64,000 nucleotides of DNA from Rhizobium sp. BK313 (GCF_014193655.1 NZ_JACHZQ010000001.1:248001-312000); one strand, 5' to 3'; positions 52,693 through 62,542 are shown, counted from the stretch's first letter. A program made the numbers and translations. Notes: generated by a model not told the origin, from the letters alone.

Positions 52693-52869
52693 TGCGGCTT
52701 CTCCCCCCATGTCGTGTGTAACGCAGGTGACGGTCACGGCAGCTGATGCGCAGTTTCCCGAATGGCTGCGGCGCAGTCCCTCTTCAGGACGCGCGCCAAC
52801 CGCCGATCGCAGCAGCAACTATACACTACAAGGCGAGAAGTGCGTCACTCTTGAAGAAAACGGCTGCGA

Positions 52870-53283
52870 TCAGATGCCGGTCTCCGATCGCAGCATGCCG
52901 ACACGAACGGCCAATCTTTCTCCAGGACCGTGAACCGCGGCAAACAGCAGGCCGGCGAGGAAAGTGAAATGATCGATGAAGAAGCCGAATTCGGCTTGAT
53001 TGCCGCTCCAGCGGCTTGGTCCGTGGAAGCTGAAGGCGAGGAAGATGACGTAGATTCCTGCAAGCAACGCCGCCTCCGAGAAGAAGGCCCCCGTCAGCAG
53101 GCAGATCGCAAGCGCGCTTTCGAAGAAGGCGGCGATCCAGGCGAGGAACAGCGGCAGCGGAAAACCGGCCGAGGCAATATAGCCCGCCGTCGATTGCATG
53201 TCCGCGAATTTGAAGGCGGCGGCCATCACGAAGACGGCGCCGAAGATCAGTCTGCCAAGGCAGATTGCGATTGTTTTGCCCAT
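52870..53283 (-). CDS. DoxX-family membrane protein
   Basis: A 137-residue protein with four membrane helices. It begins ICLGRLIFGAVFVMAAAFKF and has FLAWIAAFFESALAICLLTG in the second half. DoxX-like proteins have been linked to thiosulfate or oxidative-stress metabolism, but no activity can be assigned. GGAGG precedes the ATG. Confidence 0.85.
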   Translation of the reverse strand: MGKTIAICLGRLIFGAVFVMAAAFKFADMQSTAGYIASAGFPLPLFLAWIAAFFESALAICLLTGAFFSEAALLAGIYVIFLAFSFHGPSRWSGNQAEFGFFIDHFTFLAGLLFAAVHGPGERLAVRVGMLRSETGI

Positions 53284-53460
53284 GTTGAAATCCTCCGTTT
53301 TTTCAAGTGTTCGGCGATCCACTATTGCCGTATCGCCGTTCTCGCCCAAGGACGGAGGATAGTCGGCATTTCCGACACGGCATGCGAATGTTTTTGCATT
53401 GCCGGTTAGATTGCGTGATCCGAACTCTCATGATGCCCGGTCCGTGCAGTTGTCGCGAAA

Positions 53461-54255
53461 TTACTTGGCCGATGAGCGAACGGAAATTCCGGTATACGGG
53501 TTTGGATCATATTGTTTTATGTCGCCAAACGCATAGCCGCGTTGCTTCAACTGCTGGATGAGGGACTTGAGTTTTCCCTTGCCGTCGAAACGATCCTGAA
53601 ACATCTCGTCATGCATCAGCAGGATCATCTCATTGCGTTTCATGAACCTGCCATAGGCGAACAGATGATCGATTTCGCTGACTAGAAGATCGACGGATTG
53701 TACCGGCTTGCCGTCGCTCGAATGCGCCCATTCGAAGTCCCATCCGTAGATCAGGAACTTCATCGCGGCAACATAGTCGTAGTCGACCACTTCGCGCTCG
53801 TAGTGGGCGGGATCCATTGAAAGATCGTCCTTGGAATAATCGATCAGGCGAAAGACGTCGCGTCCGGGCAAACGGGCGTAGACCCAAGGCGTCAGGCCAA
53901 GCACGGTGTTGGCCTTGAGCATATCCGCTACGACGCCGTCGGTGTTGGAATAGTAGTCTCTGTAATGATTGTTCGCATGACTATAGCTGTGATTTCCAAC
54001 CGTGATCAAAGGCAGCGCCTTGGCACGCATCAACAGCGCCCTTTGCTCACCGCCGGATTCGACATGCAGCCCGACCATGAACATCGCTGCCGGCACCTGC
54101 TCTTCGGCAAGGACATCCAGAACATTCGCCGTCCCCGACAACGGGCCGTCATCGAAGGTCAGATAGATAATCCGCCCGGCCGCATCGGCGCATAGGGCGC
54201 TGCAAAGCAACGCGAGCGCGGACAGTATAGTGCGAAGGTAATTCCCAATGGACAT
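53461..54255 (-). CDS. Exported polysaccharide deacetylase (NodB-like)
   Basis: A 264-residue protein with a signal peptide (LRTILSALALLCSALCADA, cleavage near 25). The carbohydrate esterase 4 motifs are visible: TFDDGPLSG (metal and catalytic Asp) and NHSYSHAN (metal His pair). The later RLPGRDVFR and LLMHDE match motifs three and five. It would remove N- or O-acetyl groups from a cell-surface glycan in the periplasm. It is not obviously linked to the arsenic genes. Confidence 0.9.
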   Translation of the reverse strand: MSIGNYLRTILSALALLCSALCADAAGRIIYLTFDDGPLSGTANVLDVLAEEQVPAAMFMVGLHVESGGEQRALLMRAKALPLITVGNHSYSHANNHYRDYYSNTDGVVADMLKANTVLGLTPWVYARLPGRDVFRLIDYSKDDLSMDPAHYEREVVDYDYVAAMKFLIYGWDFEWAHSSDGKPVQSVDLLVSEIDHLFAYGRFMKRNEMILLMHDEMFQDRFDGKGKLKSLIQQLKQRGYAFGDIKQYDPNPYTGISVRSSAK

Positions 54256-54412
54256 GGATGGCGCCCCCCGTTTCTTGGCCCTTATCGCATGTCTATAGCG
54301 GCTATTCCATTAAGACTGCCTTATATTCTGCTCTTCGAGTCGGGGAACTGGCGCATGCTTCGTTCCGTGAACCGCTCTCGCCGCGCAGCGGCGGTCGGCC
54401 CACTCAGCGGGA

Positions 54413-55648
54413 TCAGAGCGGGTCAGATTTGGGCTCCAGCCGGCCAATGCCGAGGAACGCCGCAATGGATATAGAGCCAAGCGCACCGGTGAACATGAGT
54501 GCCGCCGGAACGCCGATGTTTTCCATCATGAAGGCCATTGCGAAAGGGGCAGCCGAGGAGACGACGAGGCGGACGGCCAACACCTGCCCTTGGCGTTGGC
54601 CGTAGCCGTCGCTGCCGAAGAGGGCGAGGGTGAGGGTTCCCTGCACGATGCTGTTGAGGCCGGAACCGAGGCCGAAGAGGACTGCGAAGGCGAGGGCGCC
54701 AGATAGAGATGGCGCGGTCAAGGTGAGCAGTGCGACTGCACCCGGCATCAGCACGGCTGAGATAAGCGCCAAGGTCAATTGGGAGAGGTCGCGGCCGAAA
54801 ATCATGTTGGTGAACCGGCTGAGAACCTGCGACGGTCCGAAGAGGGTGCCGACGGTGACGCCTGCACTGCCGAGACCGATGGCCGAGAGCATCGGTACCA
54901 TATGGGCGAGAACGGCTGCGTTGACGAAGCTTTGCAGCGCAAAGCCGGTCACCATCAGGAGGAAACCTGTCATCCGCGCCGCGGGAGCCAAGCTGCCGGC
55001 GACGGCCCGCTCCGTCTTCGACGTGTCGCTCTTTCGCGTTTGCGCGAGGCCGCCCGATAGCCAGGCATGGATCGGCAGGCAGAGGAAGAGGTTGAGGGCC
55101 GCATAGATCAGGTAGACGTTCTGCCAGGACATGTGCGCATTGAGGGCGCTGGTGATCGGCCAGAATATCGTGGAGGCAAAGCCGGCAAGCAGGGTCAGAT
55201 AGGTGATGCTGCGCTGCGCAGTCCGGGGGCGGATTTGCACGAGCAGCGCAAAGGCGGCGCCATATTGCACGAGGTTCGAGGAGATCTGGACGGCGATCAA
55301 AGCAACGACGAACACCGTCTTTCCCGGTGAGAAGGCGCAAGCGGTCAGCGCAAGGGCCGCAAGGATCGAGCCGATCGTCAACATGCGCCCCGCGCCAAAC
55401 CGATCGATCCCGCGTCCGGTCCATGGCGCGGTCAACCCGCCGATTAAAAGGGCGACGGAGAGGGCACCGAATATCCACTCGTTCGACCAACTAAAATCTT
55501 TCGCAATGGAAGGGGCAAGAATGCTGAAGCTGTAATAGAGCGTGCCATAGCCAATATTCTGCGTCAGGCCGAGGGCTAGGATCACCGCAACCGGGACGCG
55601 CTCGACGTCGGGTTTTAGGGCGGCGCCGTCCATGACATTGGAGCTCAT
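54413..55648 (-). CDS. MFS transporter in the ars operon (ArsK-like candidate)
   Basis: A 411-residue major facilitator with 12 predicted helices: [20 protein letters not shown] at the start, [19 protein letters not shown] in the loop 2-3 position, and a late [20 protein letters not shown]. Its start overlaps the arsH stop by four bases, placing it in the ars operon. ArsK, an arsenite exporter of Agrobacterium, is an MFS protein from such a context, but sequence alone does not prove that this is one. No ArsB or Acr3 is present here. Confidence 0.8.
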   Translation of the reverse strand: MSSNVMDGAALKPDVERVPVAVILALGLTQNIGYGTLYYSFSILAPSIAKDFSWSNEWIFGALSVALLIGGLTAPWTGRGIDRFGAGRMLTIGSILAALALTACAFSPGKTVFVVALIAVQISSNLVQYGAAFALLVQIRPRTAQRSITYLTLLAGFASTIFWPITSALNAHMSWQNVYLIYAALNLFLCLPIHAWLSGGLAQTRKSDTSKTERAVAGSLAPAARMTGFLLMVTGFALQSFVNAAVLAHMVPMLSAIGLGSAGVTVGTLFGPSQVLSRFTNMIFGRDLSQLTLALISAVLMPGAVALLTLTAPSLSGALAFAVLFGLGSGLNSIVQGTLTLALFGSDGYGQRQGQVLAVRLVVSSAAPFAMAFMMENIGVPAALMFTGALGSISIAAFLGIGRLEPKSDPL

Positions 55649-56352
55649 ATCGATTTCAAGTCCACCCGCTGTTCCAGCTTTTCGGCCTCTTCCCTGCGCT
55701 CACTGTAGCGATTGGTGAGGTAGTCTGAGATATCGCGCGTCAACAGCGTGAACTTCACCAATTCTTCGCAGACATCGACCACGCGATCATAGAAGGAAGA
55801 CGGCTTCATGCGGCCTTCAGCATCAAATTCCTGAAATGCCTTGGCGACCGAGGACTGGTTCGGGATAGTGACCATCCGCATCCAGCGGCCAAGGATGCGC
55901 ATCTGGTTGACGGCGTTGAATGATTGCGATCCGCCCGACACCTGCATGACCGCCAGCGTCTTGCCCTGCGTCGGCCGAACGGAGCCGACGGAAAGCGGTA
56001 TCCAGTCGATCTGTGTTTTCATGATGCCGGTCATTGCGCCATGGCGCTCCGGGCTGATCCAGACCTGCCCTTCCGACCATTCGGAAAGCTGACGCAATTC
56101 CTGCACCTTGGGATGTGTGACCGGCGCCCCATCCGGCAGTGGCAGACCTTCGGGATCGAAAAGGCGGACCTCGCAGCTGAAATGTTGGAGCAGGCGGGCG
56201 GATTCCCGTGCAAGAAAGCGGCTGTAGGACACCGTGCGTAACGATCCGTAGAGGATGAGAATGCGCGGCGGATGTGTGGAAATCGGTCGACGCAGCGCTT
56301 CCCGATCGGGCGAGCGCAAGTGCTCCATGTCGGCGGCCGGCAGATCAGACAA
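55645..56352 (-). CDS. arsH: ArsH flavoprotein
   Basis: A 235-residue NADPH-dependent FMN reductase of the ArsH family, which oxidises trivalent organoarsenicals. Motifs: [20 protein letters not shown] (FMN phosphate loop), then [20 protein letters not shown] and [20 protein letters not shown]. The TTG at 56352 has GAGGG upstream and overlaps the arsC end by eight bases; the ATG at 56328 is an alternative. Confidence 0.93.
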   Translation of the reverse strand: MSDLPAADMEHLRSPDREALRRPISTHPPRILILYGSLRTVSYSRFLARESARLLQHFSCEVRLFDPEGLPLPDGAPVTHPKVQELRQLSEWSEGQVWISPERHGAMTGIMKTQIDWIPLSVGSVRPTQGKTLAVMQVSGGSQSFNAVNQMRILGRWMRMVTIPNQSSVAKAFQEFDAEGRMKPSSFYDRVVDVCEELVKFTLLTRDISDYLTNRYSERREEAEKLEQRVDLKSI

Positions 56353-56767
56353 TGCGCTTGCCCTCGCCGTCGAGCACTTTTTCTCCGTCTTCCTTGGTGA
56401 ACGTGCCCTTGTGCGTATTCGGCAGGATGTCGAGCACAAGTTCGGAGGGACGCGACAGCCTGGTGCCGAGCGGCGTGATCACGAAGGGACGGTTTATCAG
56501 GATCGGATTGGCAAGCATGGCGTCGAGAAGCTGCTCGTCGGACAAGGCAGGATTGTCCAGACCGAGTTCGGCATAAGGCGTGTCTTTCTGGCGGATGGCT
56601 TCGCGGACGGTCAGGCCGGCATCGGCAATCATCTTGACCAGTTGTTCGCGCGAGGGCGGCGTTTTCAAATATTCGACGACCGTAGGTTCGATGCCGGCAT
56701 TGCGGATCATCGCCAATGTATTGCGCGACGTGCCGCAGCCGGGATTGTGATAGATGGTGACGTTCAT
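56345..56767 (-). CDS. arsC: Glutaredoxin-linked arsenate reductase
   Basis: A 140-residue ArsC of the plasmid R773 type. The catalytic Cys is C11 in [11 protein letters not shown]. The arginine that holds arsenate and the family segment [17 protein letters not shown], then [20 protein letters not shown], are present. It reduces arsenate to arsenite with glutathione and glutaredoxin. The ATG overlaps the aqpS stop (ATGA). Confidence 0.95.
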   Translation of the reverse strand: MNVTIYHNPGCGTSRNTLAMIRNAGIEPTVVEYLKTPPSREQLVKMIADAGLTVREAIRQKDTPYAELGLDNPALSDEQLLDAMLANPILINRPFVITPLGTRLSRPSELVLDILPNTHKGTFTKEDGEKVLDGEGKRIV

Positions 56768-57447
56768 GATTTTGCCTCCGTGGAGTTGTTGGGCCGAAGC
56801 AGCCAGGTCATGAGAAGGAGGGCCGAGACCGCACCGATCAGCTCGGCGATGATGAAGCTGGGCAGATCGGCGGGGCGGATGCCGGCGAATGTGTCTGTCA
56901 ATGAGCGGGCCAGTGCTACGGCCGGATTGGCGAATGAGGTGGAGGCCGTGAACCAATAGGCGGCGGTGATATAAAGCCCGACCAGCCACGGTACGGATTT
57001 TTGCTGAAAACGGATGCCGGCGAGAATGGTGGCGACCAGCCCGAACGTCGCCAGCCATTCGGCAAACCATTGGCCGCCGCCGGTGCGTACCTTTGTCGAC
57101 AACTCCAGAACGGGATGGTTGAACATCAGATGCGCCGCCATGGTGCCGACGATGCCGCCGATGATTTGCGCAAGGACATAGCCGCCGAGATCACGCCTGG
57201 GTAATGATCCCGTCAAAGCGAAGGTGAGCGATACCGCCGGATTGAAATGCGCTCCGGAAATCGGCCCGAAAATAGTGATCAGCACCACAAGGATCGCGCC
57301 TGTCGCGAGTGTGTTTCCGAGTAAGGCGAGGGCCGTGTCCTGCGTCAGCGATGTAGCCATGATGCCGGAGCCGACGACGGTCGCAACGAGCAGCGCGGTG
57401 CCCAAACTTTCGGCCACCAGCCGGCGCGGCAGATCGAAGGAGGACAT
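56764..57447 (-). CDS. aqpS: Aquaglyceroporin for arsenite
   Basis: A 227-residue MIP-family channel with six helices and two NPA motifs (HFNPAVS at 68-74 and FANPAVALARS at 172-182). In Sinorhizobium the gene in this position, aqpS, lets arsenite leave the cell after reduction by ArsC. Gene order and neighbours are the same here. Its ATG overlaps the arsR stop by one base. Confidence 0.93.
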   Translation of the reverse strand: MSSFDLPRRLVAESLGTALLVATVVGSGIMATSLTQDTALALLGNTLATGAILVVLITIFGPISGAHFNPAVSLTFALTGSLPRRDLGGYVLAQIIGGIVGTMAAHLMFNHPVLELSTKVRTGGGQWFAEWLATFGLVATILAGIRFQQKSVPWLVGLYITAAYWFTASTSFANPAVALARSLTDTFAGIRPADLPSFIIAELIGAVSALLLMTWLLRPNNSTEAKS

Positions 57448-57803
57448 TATTGCAGTTTCTCCCCGTTACCGGGTGCGCAGCAGGCTGCGACCGCAGCAGC
57501 GGGCGCGCAAATCTCCGGGTGTCCGTTGCAGCAATCCTCCATCAGAAAGCGCACCAGGCCGCCAAGCGCATCATAATTGGCGCTGTAGACGATCGAGCGG
57601 GAGGCGCGCTGCGCCACAATCAAGCCGGCGCGTTCCAACTCCTTGAGATGAAACGACACATTGGAGGGAGAGACCTCCGCTCTTTCCGCAATCGCGCCTG
57701 CCGCCATGCCGCCGGGGCCTGAAACGACCAGCATGCGGATGATCTGCAGGCGGGTCTCCTGCGAGAGGGCGCCGAAGGCACCGAGGGCTTGACGTTCATC
57801 CAT
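57447..57803 (-). CDS. arsR: ArsR arsenic-responsive repressor
   Basis: A 118-residue ArsR/SmtB winged-helix protein, helix-turn-helix AERAEVSPSNVSFHLKELE. The classical ELCVCDL arsenic site is absent. Instead cysteines C91, C92 and C99 lie in DCCNGHPEIC near the C-terminus, with another pair at C108/C109. This resembles the C-terminal arsenite site of the Acidithiobacillus-type ArsR. First gene of the ars operon; an inverted repeat directly upstream is the likely operator. Confidence 0.93.
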   Translation of the reverse strand: MDERQALGAFGALSQETRLQIIRMLVVSGPGGMAAGAIAERAEVSPSNVSFHLKELERAGLIVAQRASRSIVYSANYDALGGLVRFLMEDCCNGHPEICAPAAAVAACCAPGNGEKLQ

Positions 57804-57831
57804 ATTTCAATAATCCTTGAATCATTGAAAT
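57804..57831. promoter_or_regulatory. ArsR operator candidate
   Basis: ATTTCAAT and ATTGAAAT form an 8-bp inverted repeat with 12 bases between, in the 42-base space between arsR and the divergent DUF6428 gene. It could control both. Confidence 0.65.
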
Positions 57832-57845
57832 GAGGATTAACGCAA

Positions 57846-58373
57846 ATGGACACGTTGAACAACTCAAAAATTGAGAATGACGACATCACCCTCGGCGAGC
57901 TTCTGAAGGCGCTCTCAGGTGCAAGGGATTTGCCGCTGGTGTTCCACTATGACGGGCAACCGGTAAAGGCGGGTTATCATGTGACCGAGGTCAAGGCAGG
58001 CCAGTTCTCGGCACTCGATTGCGGGGCCAATCCGGAAGCCTGGACGGAACTCTTCGTGCAATTATGGGATATCGACGAAGGCGGCCGCACCCATATGCCG
58101 GCCGGCAAATTCGCGGCCATCATCCGCAAAGTGTCCGATCATGTCTCTCTCGACGACTCGGCCAAGCTTACCTTCGAAGTCAGCGACGGTGTGAGGCCGA
58201 TGCAACTTTATCGGGCAGCACTTCCAGCGTTGCGGATGGCCCAAGTCCATATCGACCTGTCGCCACGGCCGGCGAGCTGCAAGCCACGCGACCGCTGGCT
58301 CGCCGAGCAGGACCGAAAAGTGGCTGCCGCTTGTTGTGGCCCGACTGAGCAGGGTGGCGGTTGCTGCAGCTAG
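57846..58373 (+). CDS. DUF6428-type protein with Cys-rich tail
   Basis: A 175-residue protein, divergent from arsR and sharing its operator region. The body (about 15-150) has GYHVTEVKAGQFSALDCG and a segment WTELFVQLWDIDEGG-RTHMPAGKF. The last residues carry two cysteine pairs, ACCGPTEQGGGCCS. The family is found beside ars genes; its function is not known. The C-terminal thiols could bind arsenite or take part in its transfer, which is inference. Confidence 0.8.
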   Translation: MDTLNNSKIENDDITLGELLKALSGARDLPLVFHYDGQPVKAGYHVTEVKAGQFSALDCGANPEAWTELFVQLWDIDEGGRTHMPAGKFAAIIRKVSDHVSLDDSAKLTFEVSDGVRPMQLYRAALPALRMAQVHIDLSPRPASCKPRDRWLAEQDRKVAAACCGPTEQGGGCCS

Positions 58374-58435
58374 CGATGCGCCGGCGCGAAGATGCTAAGG
58401 TTCGAACCGGCGAATTTGATAGATATGTGATTCAG

Positions 58436-58597
58436 TTATGAAAACCGATCACGCGGAGCCGCACGGGGAGGGTGCGCCTGGGCGGCGTCCAGGCTGTTGA
58501 AGAGTTCTTGAACGAGCTGCGTTATCCGCTCCGGGGATGTTCCTTTGGCGCGTTCTTCTTCGATCCGGCGTCTGACGAGCATTTCCAAATTCGACAT
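58436..58597 (-). CDS. Small hypothetical protein
   Basis: A 53-residue charged protein, MSNLEMLVRRRIEEERAKG at the start and ITQLVQELFNSLDAAQ in the middle, probably two helices. A GAGGTGAGAG stretch precedes the ATG. No family recognised. Confidence 0.5.
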   Translation of the reverse strand: MSNLEMLVRRRIEEERAKGTSPERITQLVQELFNSLDAAQAHPPRAAPRDRFS

Positions 58598-58796
58598 GTC
58601 TCTCACCTCAGTTATCCGGCGCAATAGAAGTGTCACGCTCAATGGGCGGAGAGGCAAGTTACGGTTTGTTCATGGATGTTTGGTGGAGCGATGCTTGGAG
58701 GGCTGGATAGACAGTGCCTGCCGTCAGTTCCAGCTGGCAGGTAGATTCTGCGTCAAGCTGGGAAGCGCTGTTCTTAGGCAGGCTACCGTCGCTTGC

Positions 58797-59495
58797 CTAT
58801 CGGCGCCCAAAGCCGAGCATACGGCCAAAGACGGTGGTTTTTCGGGACGCCGTCGTCCTCGGCCAGAATTGAACACGGGCATCCTTGGCGCGCGGTCCTT
58901 CAAGCTGTGCCAAATTGCCGGCCGCGTTCTTTCCTATCTCGCGAACGTAGTAATGCTGACCTTGGGTGCCTGGTTTCGGGAAGGAATCGATCGCCCCGGT
59001 ATACCCAAAGAAGGAGCATGACCGGTAACCGCGAGAAAAGAGTTCATCGGCTACGAGTTGCGCGAAAGCAGTCCCAACAAAACCGGGCATCATATTGGTC
59101 TGCCCGTCCGGCAGCGTGCTCGAGCCGGTCTCGGCACTGTGGCAATTGAAGAGTTTAATCTTGCCGTCATAGGCTTTCGGAAGGCCGGCTTCGATGAGAC
59201 GGTCGGCGAGAAGTTTGCTGTTGACGCGCTCTCCGCCGCGACCACCTTCGATCGAGTCCATGCCGGCGACGCCGTGCCCGCGGATATAGATCTGACCTGT
59301 GCTCATAGATGACAGGAATGGGTCGCGTACGCCCGACTGCCACCAGACCGCAACCTGCGCTCGACCTTTCTGCAGTTCATGATCAAGGGCCAACTGCACT
59401 TTGTTGAACCCCCCTGGCATCGTACCATACTCGTTCTGAGCGAAGACAAAACGTTCGTGCTTCGGATCGAAGGGAAGGAAGATTAGCTTGTTCAT
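58797..59495 (-). CDS. Clan-CD-like cysteine peptidase (orphan)
   Basis: A 232-residue protein. The pattern of a caspase-like (clan CD) catalytic dyad is visible: H74 in GQIYIRGHGVAGM at the end of a hydrophobic strand, and C118 in KIKLFNCHSAETG at the end of the next. This H-G...N-C-H-S arrangement recalls gingipain, clostripain and the cysteine-protease domain of MARTX toxins. No signal peptide is present and the neighbours give no partner. The ATG at 59495 has GAGG upstream. The peptidase call is a pattern-based inference. Confidence 0.55.
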   Translation of the reverse strand: MNKLIFLPFDPKHERFVFAQNEYGTMPGGFNKVQLALDHELQKGRAQVAVWWQSGVRDPFLSSMSTGQIYIRGHGVAGMDSIEGGRGGERVNSKLLADRLIEAGLPKAYDGKIKLFNCHSAETGSSTLPDGQTNMMPGFVGTAFAQLVADELFSRGYRSCSFFGYTGAIDSFPKPGTQGQHYYVREIGKNAAGNLAQLEGPRAKDARVQFWPRTTASRKTTVFGRMLGFGRR

Positions 59496-59913
59496 GAAAT
59501 GGACCTCGAAGTCGTGGCACCCGCTGTGTGACGCGAGCGCCTGATTTTGCTCTTCCGAAAAAATGAAACGCCGTGCCGACAGGGGTGTTTCAAAATCGAT
59601 CGAAAGGGTTACAAGTGTAGCGATCTTGGGGGACGCAGGCTGACTGCGCCTATGCGATACGCGGCATGCAGTTCTGCGGCGCAGGGACAATCGGTTTCCA
59701 TGTTTCGTCGACTCCTCCAGCCTCGGAGAGCTGGCAGTTGTCGGGAGAGAGCGATTGGGGATGGAGTACTTTCAGCGAGACCAGTTACAAGGCCTCCAAC
59801 ACCTCGGGCGCATTCCTATCGCGAAAGGACAGCAAAACCTTTAGCTCTGGGAGCAAACCTTCGCAGGCTTACCACAAAGAAACTGATAAGTTCTTGTTTT
59901 TGTTCGTGATTTT
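59496..59913. other. 418-bp stretch without a convincing gene
   Basis: Open frames here are short or continue into the tRNA antisense sequence and have no family-like content. It contains the upstream region of the peptidase-like gene. Confidence 0.5.
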
Positions 59914-59990
59914 TGGCGCACCCGACAGGATTCGAACCTGTGACCTTTGGAATCGGAATCCAACACTCTATCCAGCTGAGCTACGGGTGC
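59914..59990 (-). tRNA. tRNA-Arg(CCG)
   Basis: On the minus strand the acceptor arms GCACCCG and CGGGTGC pair, the D-arm starts TAGCTCAGCTGG, the anticodon stem TTGGA/TCCAA encloses the loop TTCCGAT with anticodon CCG, and the T-arm has GGTTCGAATCC. The CCA end is encoded (59914-59916). It reads the Arg codon CGG. Confidence 0.95.
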
Positions 59991-60103
59991 ATGCCTGAGG
60001 CGATTTGACTCGCCTGTCCGATGAGGTGGTTCTTAGCCTAGGAAGCGTTTGGCTTCAATGCGGAAAATGCGGGAAACCACATATCGGTTTGTGTGAATGA
60101 AAA

Positions 60104-60133
60104 AGGGCCGCGATCTCTGGGGGGCGCGGCCCT
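60104..60133 (-). terminator. Rho-independent terminator of the xylose operon
   Basis: CGCGGCCCT pairs with AGGGCCGCG in a 9-bp stem, and on the minus strand it is followed by TTTTT. It lies 24 bases after the ATPase gene stop. Confidence 0.8.
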
Positions 60134-60157
60134 GATTGTTTGCTTGCGATATCAGGC

Positions 60158-60940
60158 TCAGCTCTTCATCGCGCCGGGGCCGGGGATGGCTTTGGGCGGG
60201 ACCTTGCCGAGGATGATCATACCGAGCACTTCGTCCTTGGTGACGTCTTCGGTGCGGGCGTGGCCGACGACCTGGCCGTTTTTCATTACAGAGACGCGGT
60301 CGGCGAGGTCGAAGACATCGTGGATGTCGTGGCTGATGAGGAAGATGCCGATACCGTCTTTCTTCAATTGCTTGATCAGGTCGCCGACCTGCGCGGTTTC
60401 CTGAGGGCCAAGGGCTGCCGTCGGCTCGTCCATGATCAGGATGCGGGCGTTGAAGAGGATGGCGCGGGCGATCGCCACCGACTGGCGCTGGCCGCCGGAG
60501 AGCGCCTTCACCGGCTCCTTAAAGCGCTTGAAGTTGGGGTTCAGGCGGCCCATCACCTTACGGGCCGAAGCCTCCATGGCGACGTCGTCGAGCGTGCCCC
60601 AGCGGGTCTGCAGCTCGCGGCCGAGATAGAGATTGGCGGCGGCGTCGACATTATCGGCGACGGCGAGCGTCTGGTAGATCGTCTCGATGCCGTATTTCTT
60701 GGCGTCGCGGGGCGTGCGGATATCGACCGGTTCGCCATTGATCAGGATATCGCCGCTGTCGCGCTTATAGGCGCCGGAAAGAATCTTGATCAGTGTCGAC
60801 TTGCCGGCGCCGTTATGCCCGAGGAGGGCTACGACTTCGCCGGGGAAGAGGTCGACCGAGGCGTTGTCGACAGCGTGAATGCCGCCGAAGGAGATGGAAA
60901 TGTTCTTCATTTCCACAAGCGGAGTGGTTTGATCCGTCAT
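60158..60940 (-). CDS. xylG: Xylose-type ABC transporter ATPase (single domain)
   Basis: A 260-residue ATPase: Walker [10 protein letters not shown], signature [14 protein letters not shown] and Walker [14 protein letters not shown]. coli XylG has two ATPase domains in one chain of about 510 residues; this protein has one, as in rhizobial FrcA. It begins 15 bases after the permease gene and energises it. The xylose assignment comes from the binding protein and operon. Confidence 0.85.
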   Translation of the reverse strand: MTDQTTPLVEMKNISISFGGIHAVDNASVDLFPGEVVALLGHNGAGKSTLIKILSGAYKRDSGDILINGEPVDIRTPRDAKKYGIETIYQTLAVADNVDAAANLYLGRELQTRWGTLDDVAMEASARKVMGRLNPNFKRFKEPVKALSGGQRQSVAIARAILFNARILIMDEPTAALGPQETAQVGDLIKQLKKDGIGIFLISHDIHDVFDLADRVSVMKNGQVVGHARTEDVTKDEVLGMIILGKVPPKAIPGPGAMKS

Positions 60941-60955
60941 GGTTCCGAATTCCTT

Positions 60956-62284
60956 TTACTTGGCGCGCGAGCGGTAGACGATGTCGAGCCAAACGGCGAG
61001 CACCAGGACAACGCCGACGACGACGTTCTGAATTGGCGTATCGACATTGGCGAGACCCATGCCCGATTGCAGCGATTGCATGACCAGGGCGCCGATCATC
61101 GCGCCGGCGACCGTGCCGCTGCCCCCGGCGAGCGAGGTGCCGCCGATGACGGCTGCGGCGATGGTGAAGAGCTCGTAGGTGGTGCCCTGTGAGTTGACGG
61201 CCGAGTTCAGGCGCGCAGTGGAAATCGCGGCGGCAACGGCAGCCAGAAAGCCCATCAGCGCGAAGATCTTCACGATGACCCATCGGGTCTTGATGCCGGC
61301 AAGTTCAGCAGCTTCCGGATTGCCGCCGATCGCGAAGACATAGCGGCCGAAGCGCAGGCGCGTGGCGATGAAGGTCATCACGATGCCGATGAAGACGGCG
61401 ATGAGAACCGGAACGGAGATGCCGTAGGGAATGTCCAATCCCGTCTCCGGCCAGGCAATATTATGGTCTGTGGCGTAGCGCTTGGCGATGCCGATCGGCC
61501 AATAATAGCTGTTGAAAAGATAGACCGTGCCGAGGACGATCAGGGAGCAGAGGCCGGCAAGGAAATATTCCGCCCAAAGCGGACGGCGCGGAAAGTGAAA
61601 GCGCTTTCGTTGCTGGCGCGAGCCAACGATGCCGACGATGATCAGCAGGCAGGCGATCACACCCACCACCCAGCTCCAGGTCGCGCCGATCGAACCGGTG
61701 GCGCCGCCGCCGCCCATGACGAGGAAGGTGGAGTCCATCGGTGCCACGGTCTGGCCGCTGGTGACATACCAGGCAAGGCCGCGCCAGACGAGAAGCCCGC
61801 CAAGCGTGACGATGAAGGAGGGGACATTCATGAACGCAGTGATCGCGCCCTGGAAGGCGCCGATTGCCGTGCCGATCGCCAGGCCGCAGATCAGCGTGAT
61901 GATCCAGGTCCAGGAACTGTCGAAGCCCAGATATTGCGGCAGCCATTTGGCCTGGATGACACCCATGATCATCGCGACGAAGCCAAGCAGCGAACCGACA
62001 GAAAGGTCGATGTTGCGCGTGACGATGACCAGCACCATGCCGGTGGCAAGGACCGCGATTTCGCAGGTCTGCACCGAAAGGTTCCAAAGGTTTCTGGCGG
62101 TCAGGAATTCCCGGCCGTCGAATATCCGGAGATAAAGATCGAAGCCGATCCAGATGATCAGCAGCGCTCCGATCATGCCGAGCAGGCGGGTATCGATTTC
62201 GGTAGCACGCAGGAAGCGGGTGATTGCGCCGGCTTCTGCGTTGCGGGGACCGCTCGATGTTGTGGACTGTGTCATGTCGGCCAT
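60956..62284 (-). CDS. xylH: Xylose-type ABC transporter permease
   Basis: A 442-residue permease of the ribose/xylose class with about ten to twelve helices, including VLATGMVLVIVTRNIDLSVG at the conserved cytoplasmic segment and the late AELAGIKTRWVIVKIFALMG. The long insertion between helices (about 215-290) is usual for XylH. It lies 291 bases downstream of the binding-protein gene, with a hairpin in the gap. Confidence 0.9.
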   Translation of the reverse strand: MADMTQSTTSSGPRNAEAGAITRFLRATEIDTRLLGMIGALLIIWIGFDLYLRIFDGREFLTARNLWNLSVQTCEIAVLATGMVLVIVTRNIDLSVGSLLGFVAMIMGVIQAKWLPQYLGFDSSWTWIITLICGLAIGTAIGAFQGAITAFMNVPSFIVTLGGLLVWRGLAWYVTSGQTVAPMDSTFLVMGGGGATGSIGATWSWVVGVIACLLIIVGIVGSRQQRKRFHFPRRPLWAEYFLAGLCSLIVLGTVYLFNSYYWPIGIAKRYATDHNIAWPETGLDIPYGISVPVLIAVFIGIVMTFIATRLRFGRYVFAIGGNPEAAELAGIKTRWVIVKIFALMGFLAAVAAAISTARLNSAVNSQGTTYELFTIAAAVIGGTSLAGGSGTVAGAMIGALVMQSLQSGMGLANVDTPIQNVVVGVVLVLAVWLDIVYRSRAK

Positions 62285-62510
62285 CGCTTTGCCGTTCTCC
62301 CACTGTTGGGCGCGGCCTGCGATGCAATCTAGGCTATCGCCGGCGATACCGCGCCAATCTCAAAAATGCGTCATCGCCTGTGTGGCCGGTCTTCGTTCCG
62401 GTCCCGATGACCGCCATCCGGCTGATCAATGGGATATGCGATGGCGCAGCACGATGCGGGAAGCTCTGTCTCCAAATGCAAGGGAGAGTTGTCAGCTCCT
62501 GATCCGCATT

Positions 62511-62542
62511 CGACGCCGCAACGGAATGCCGCTGCGGCGTCG
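62511..62542 (-). terminator. Hairpin between xylF and xylH
   Basis: CGACGCCGCA and TGCGGCGTCG form a perfect 10-bp stem with a 12-base loop, shortly after the xylF stop. Such a hairpin commonly makes the binding protein more abundant than the permease and ATPase. The rest of the 291-bp gap shows no gene. Confidence 0.6.

Noticed and set aside
54423..55490. 355-codon open frame inside the MFS gene in another frame
   Set aside because: Arg- and His-rich composition typical of an out-of-frame translation; the MFS frame has clear membrane helices.
59666..59998. 110-codon open frame on the plus strand over the tRNA
   Set aside because: Its end ([15 protein letters not shown]) is the familiar false translation of a tRNA antisense strand; the tRNA-Arg structure explains it.
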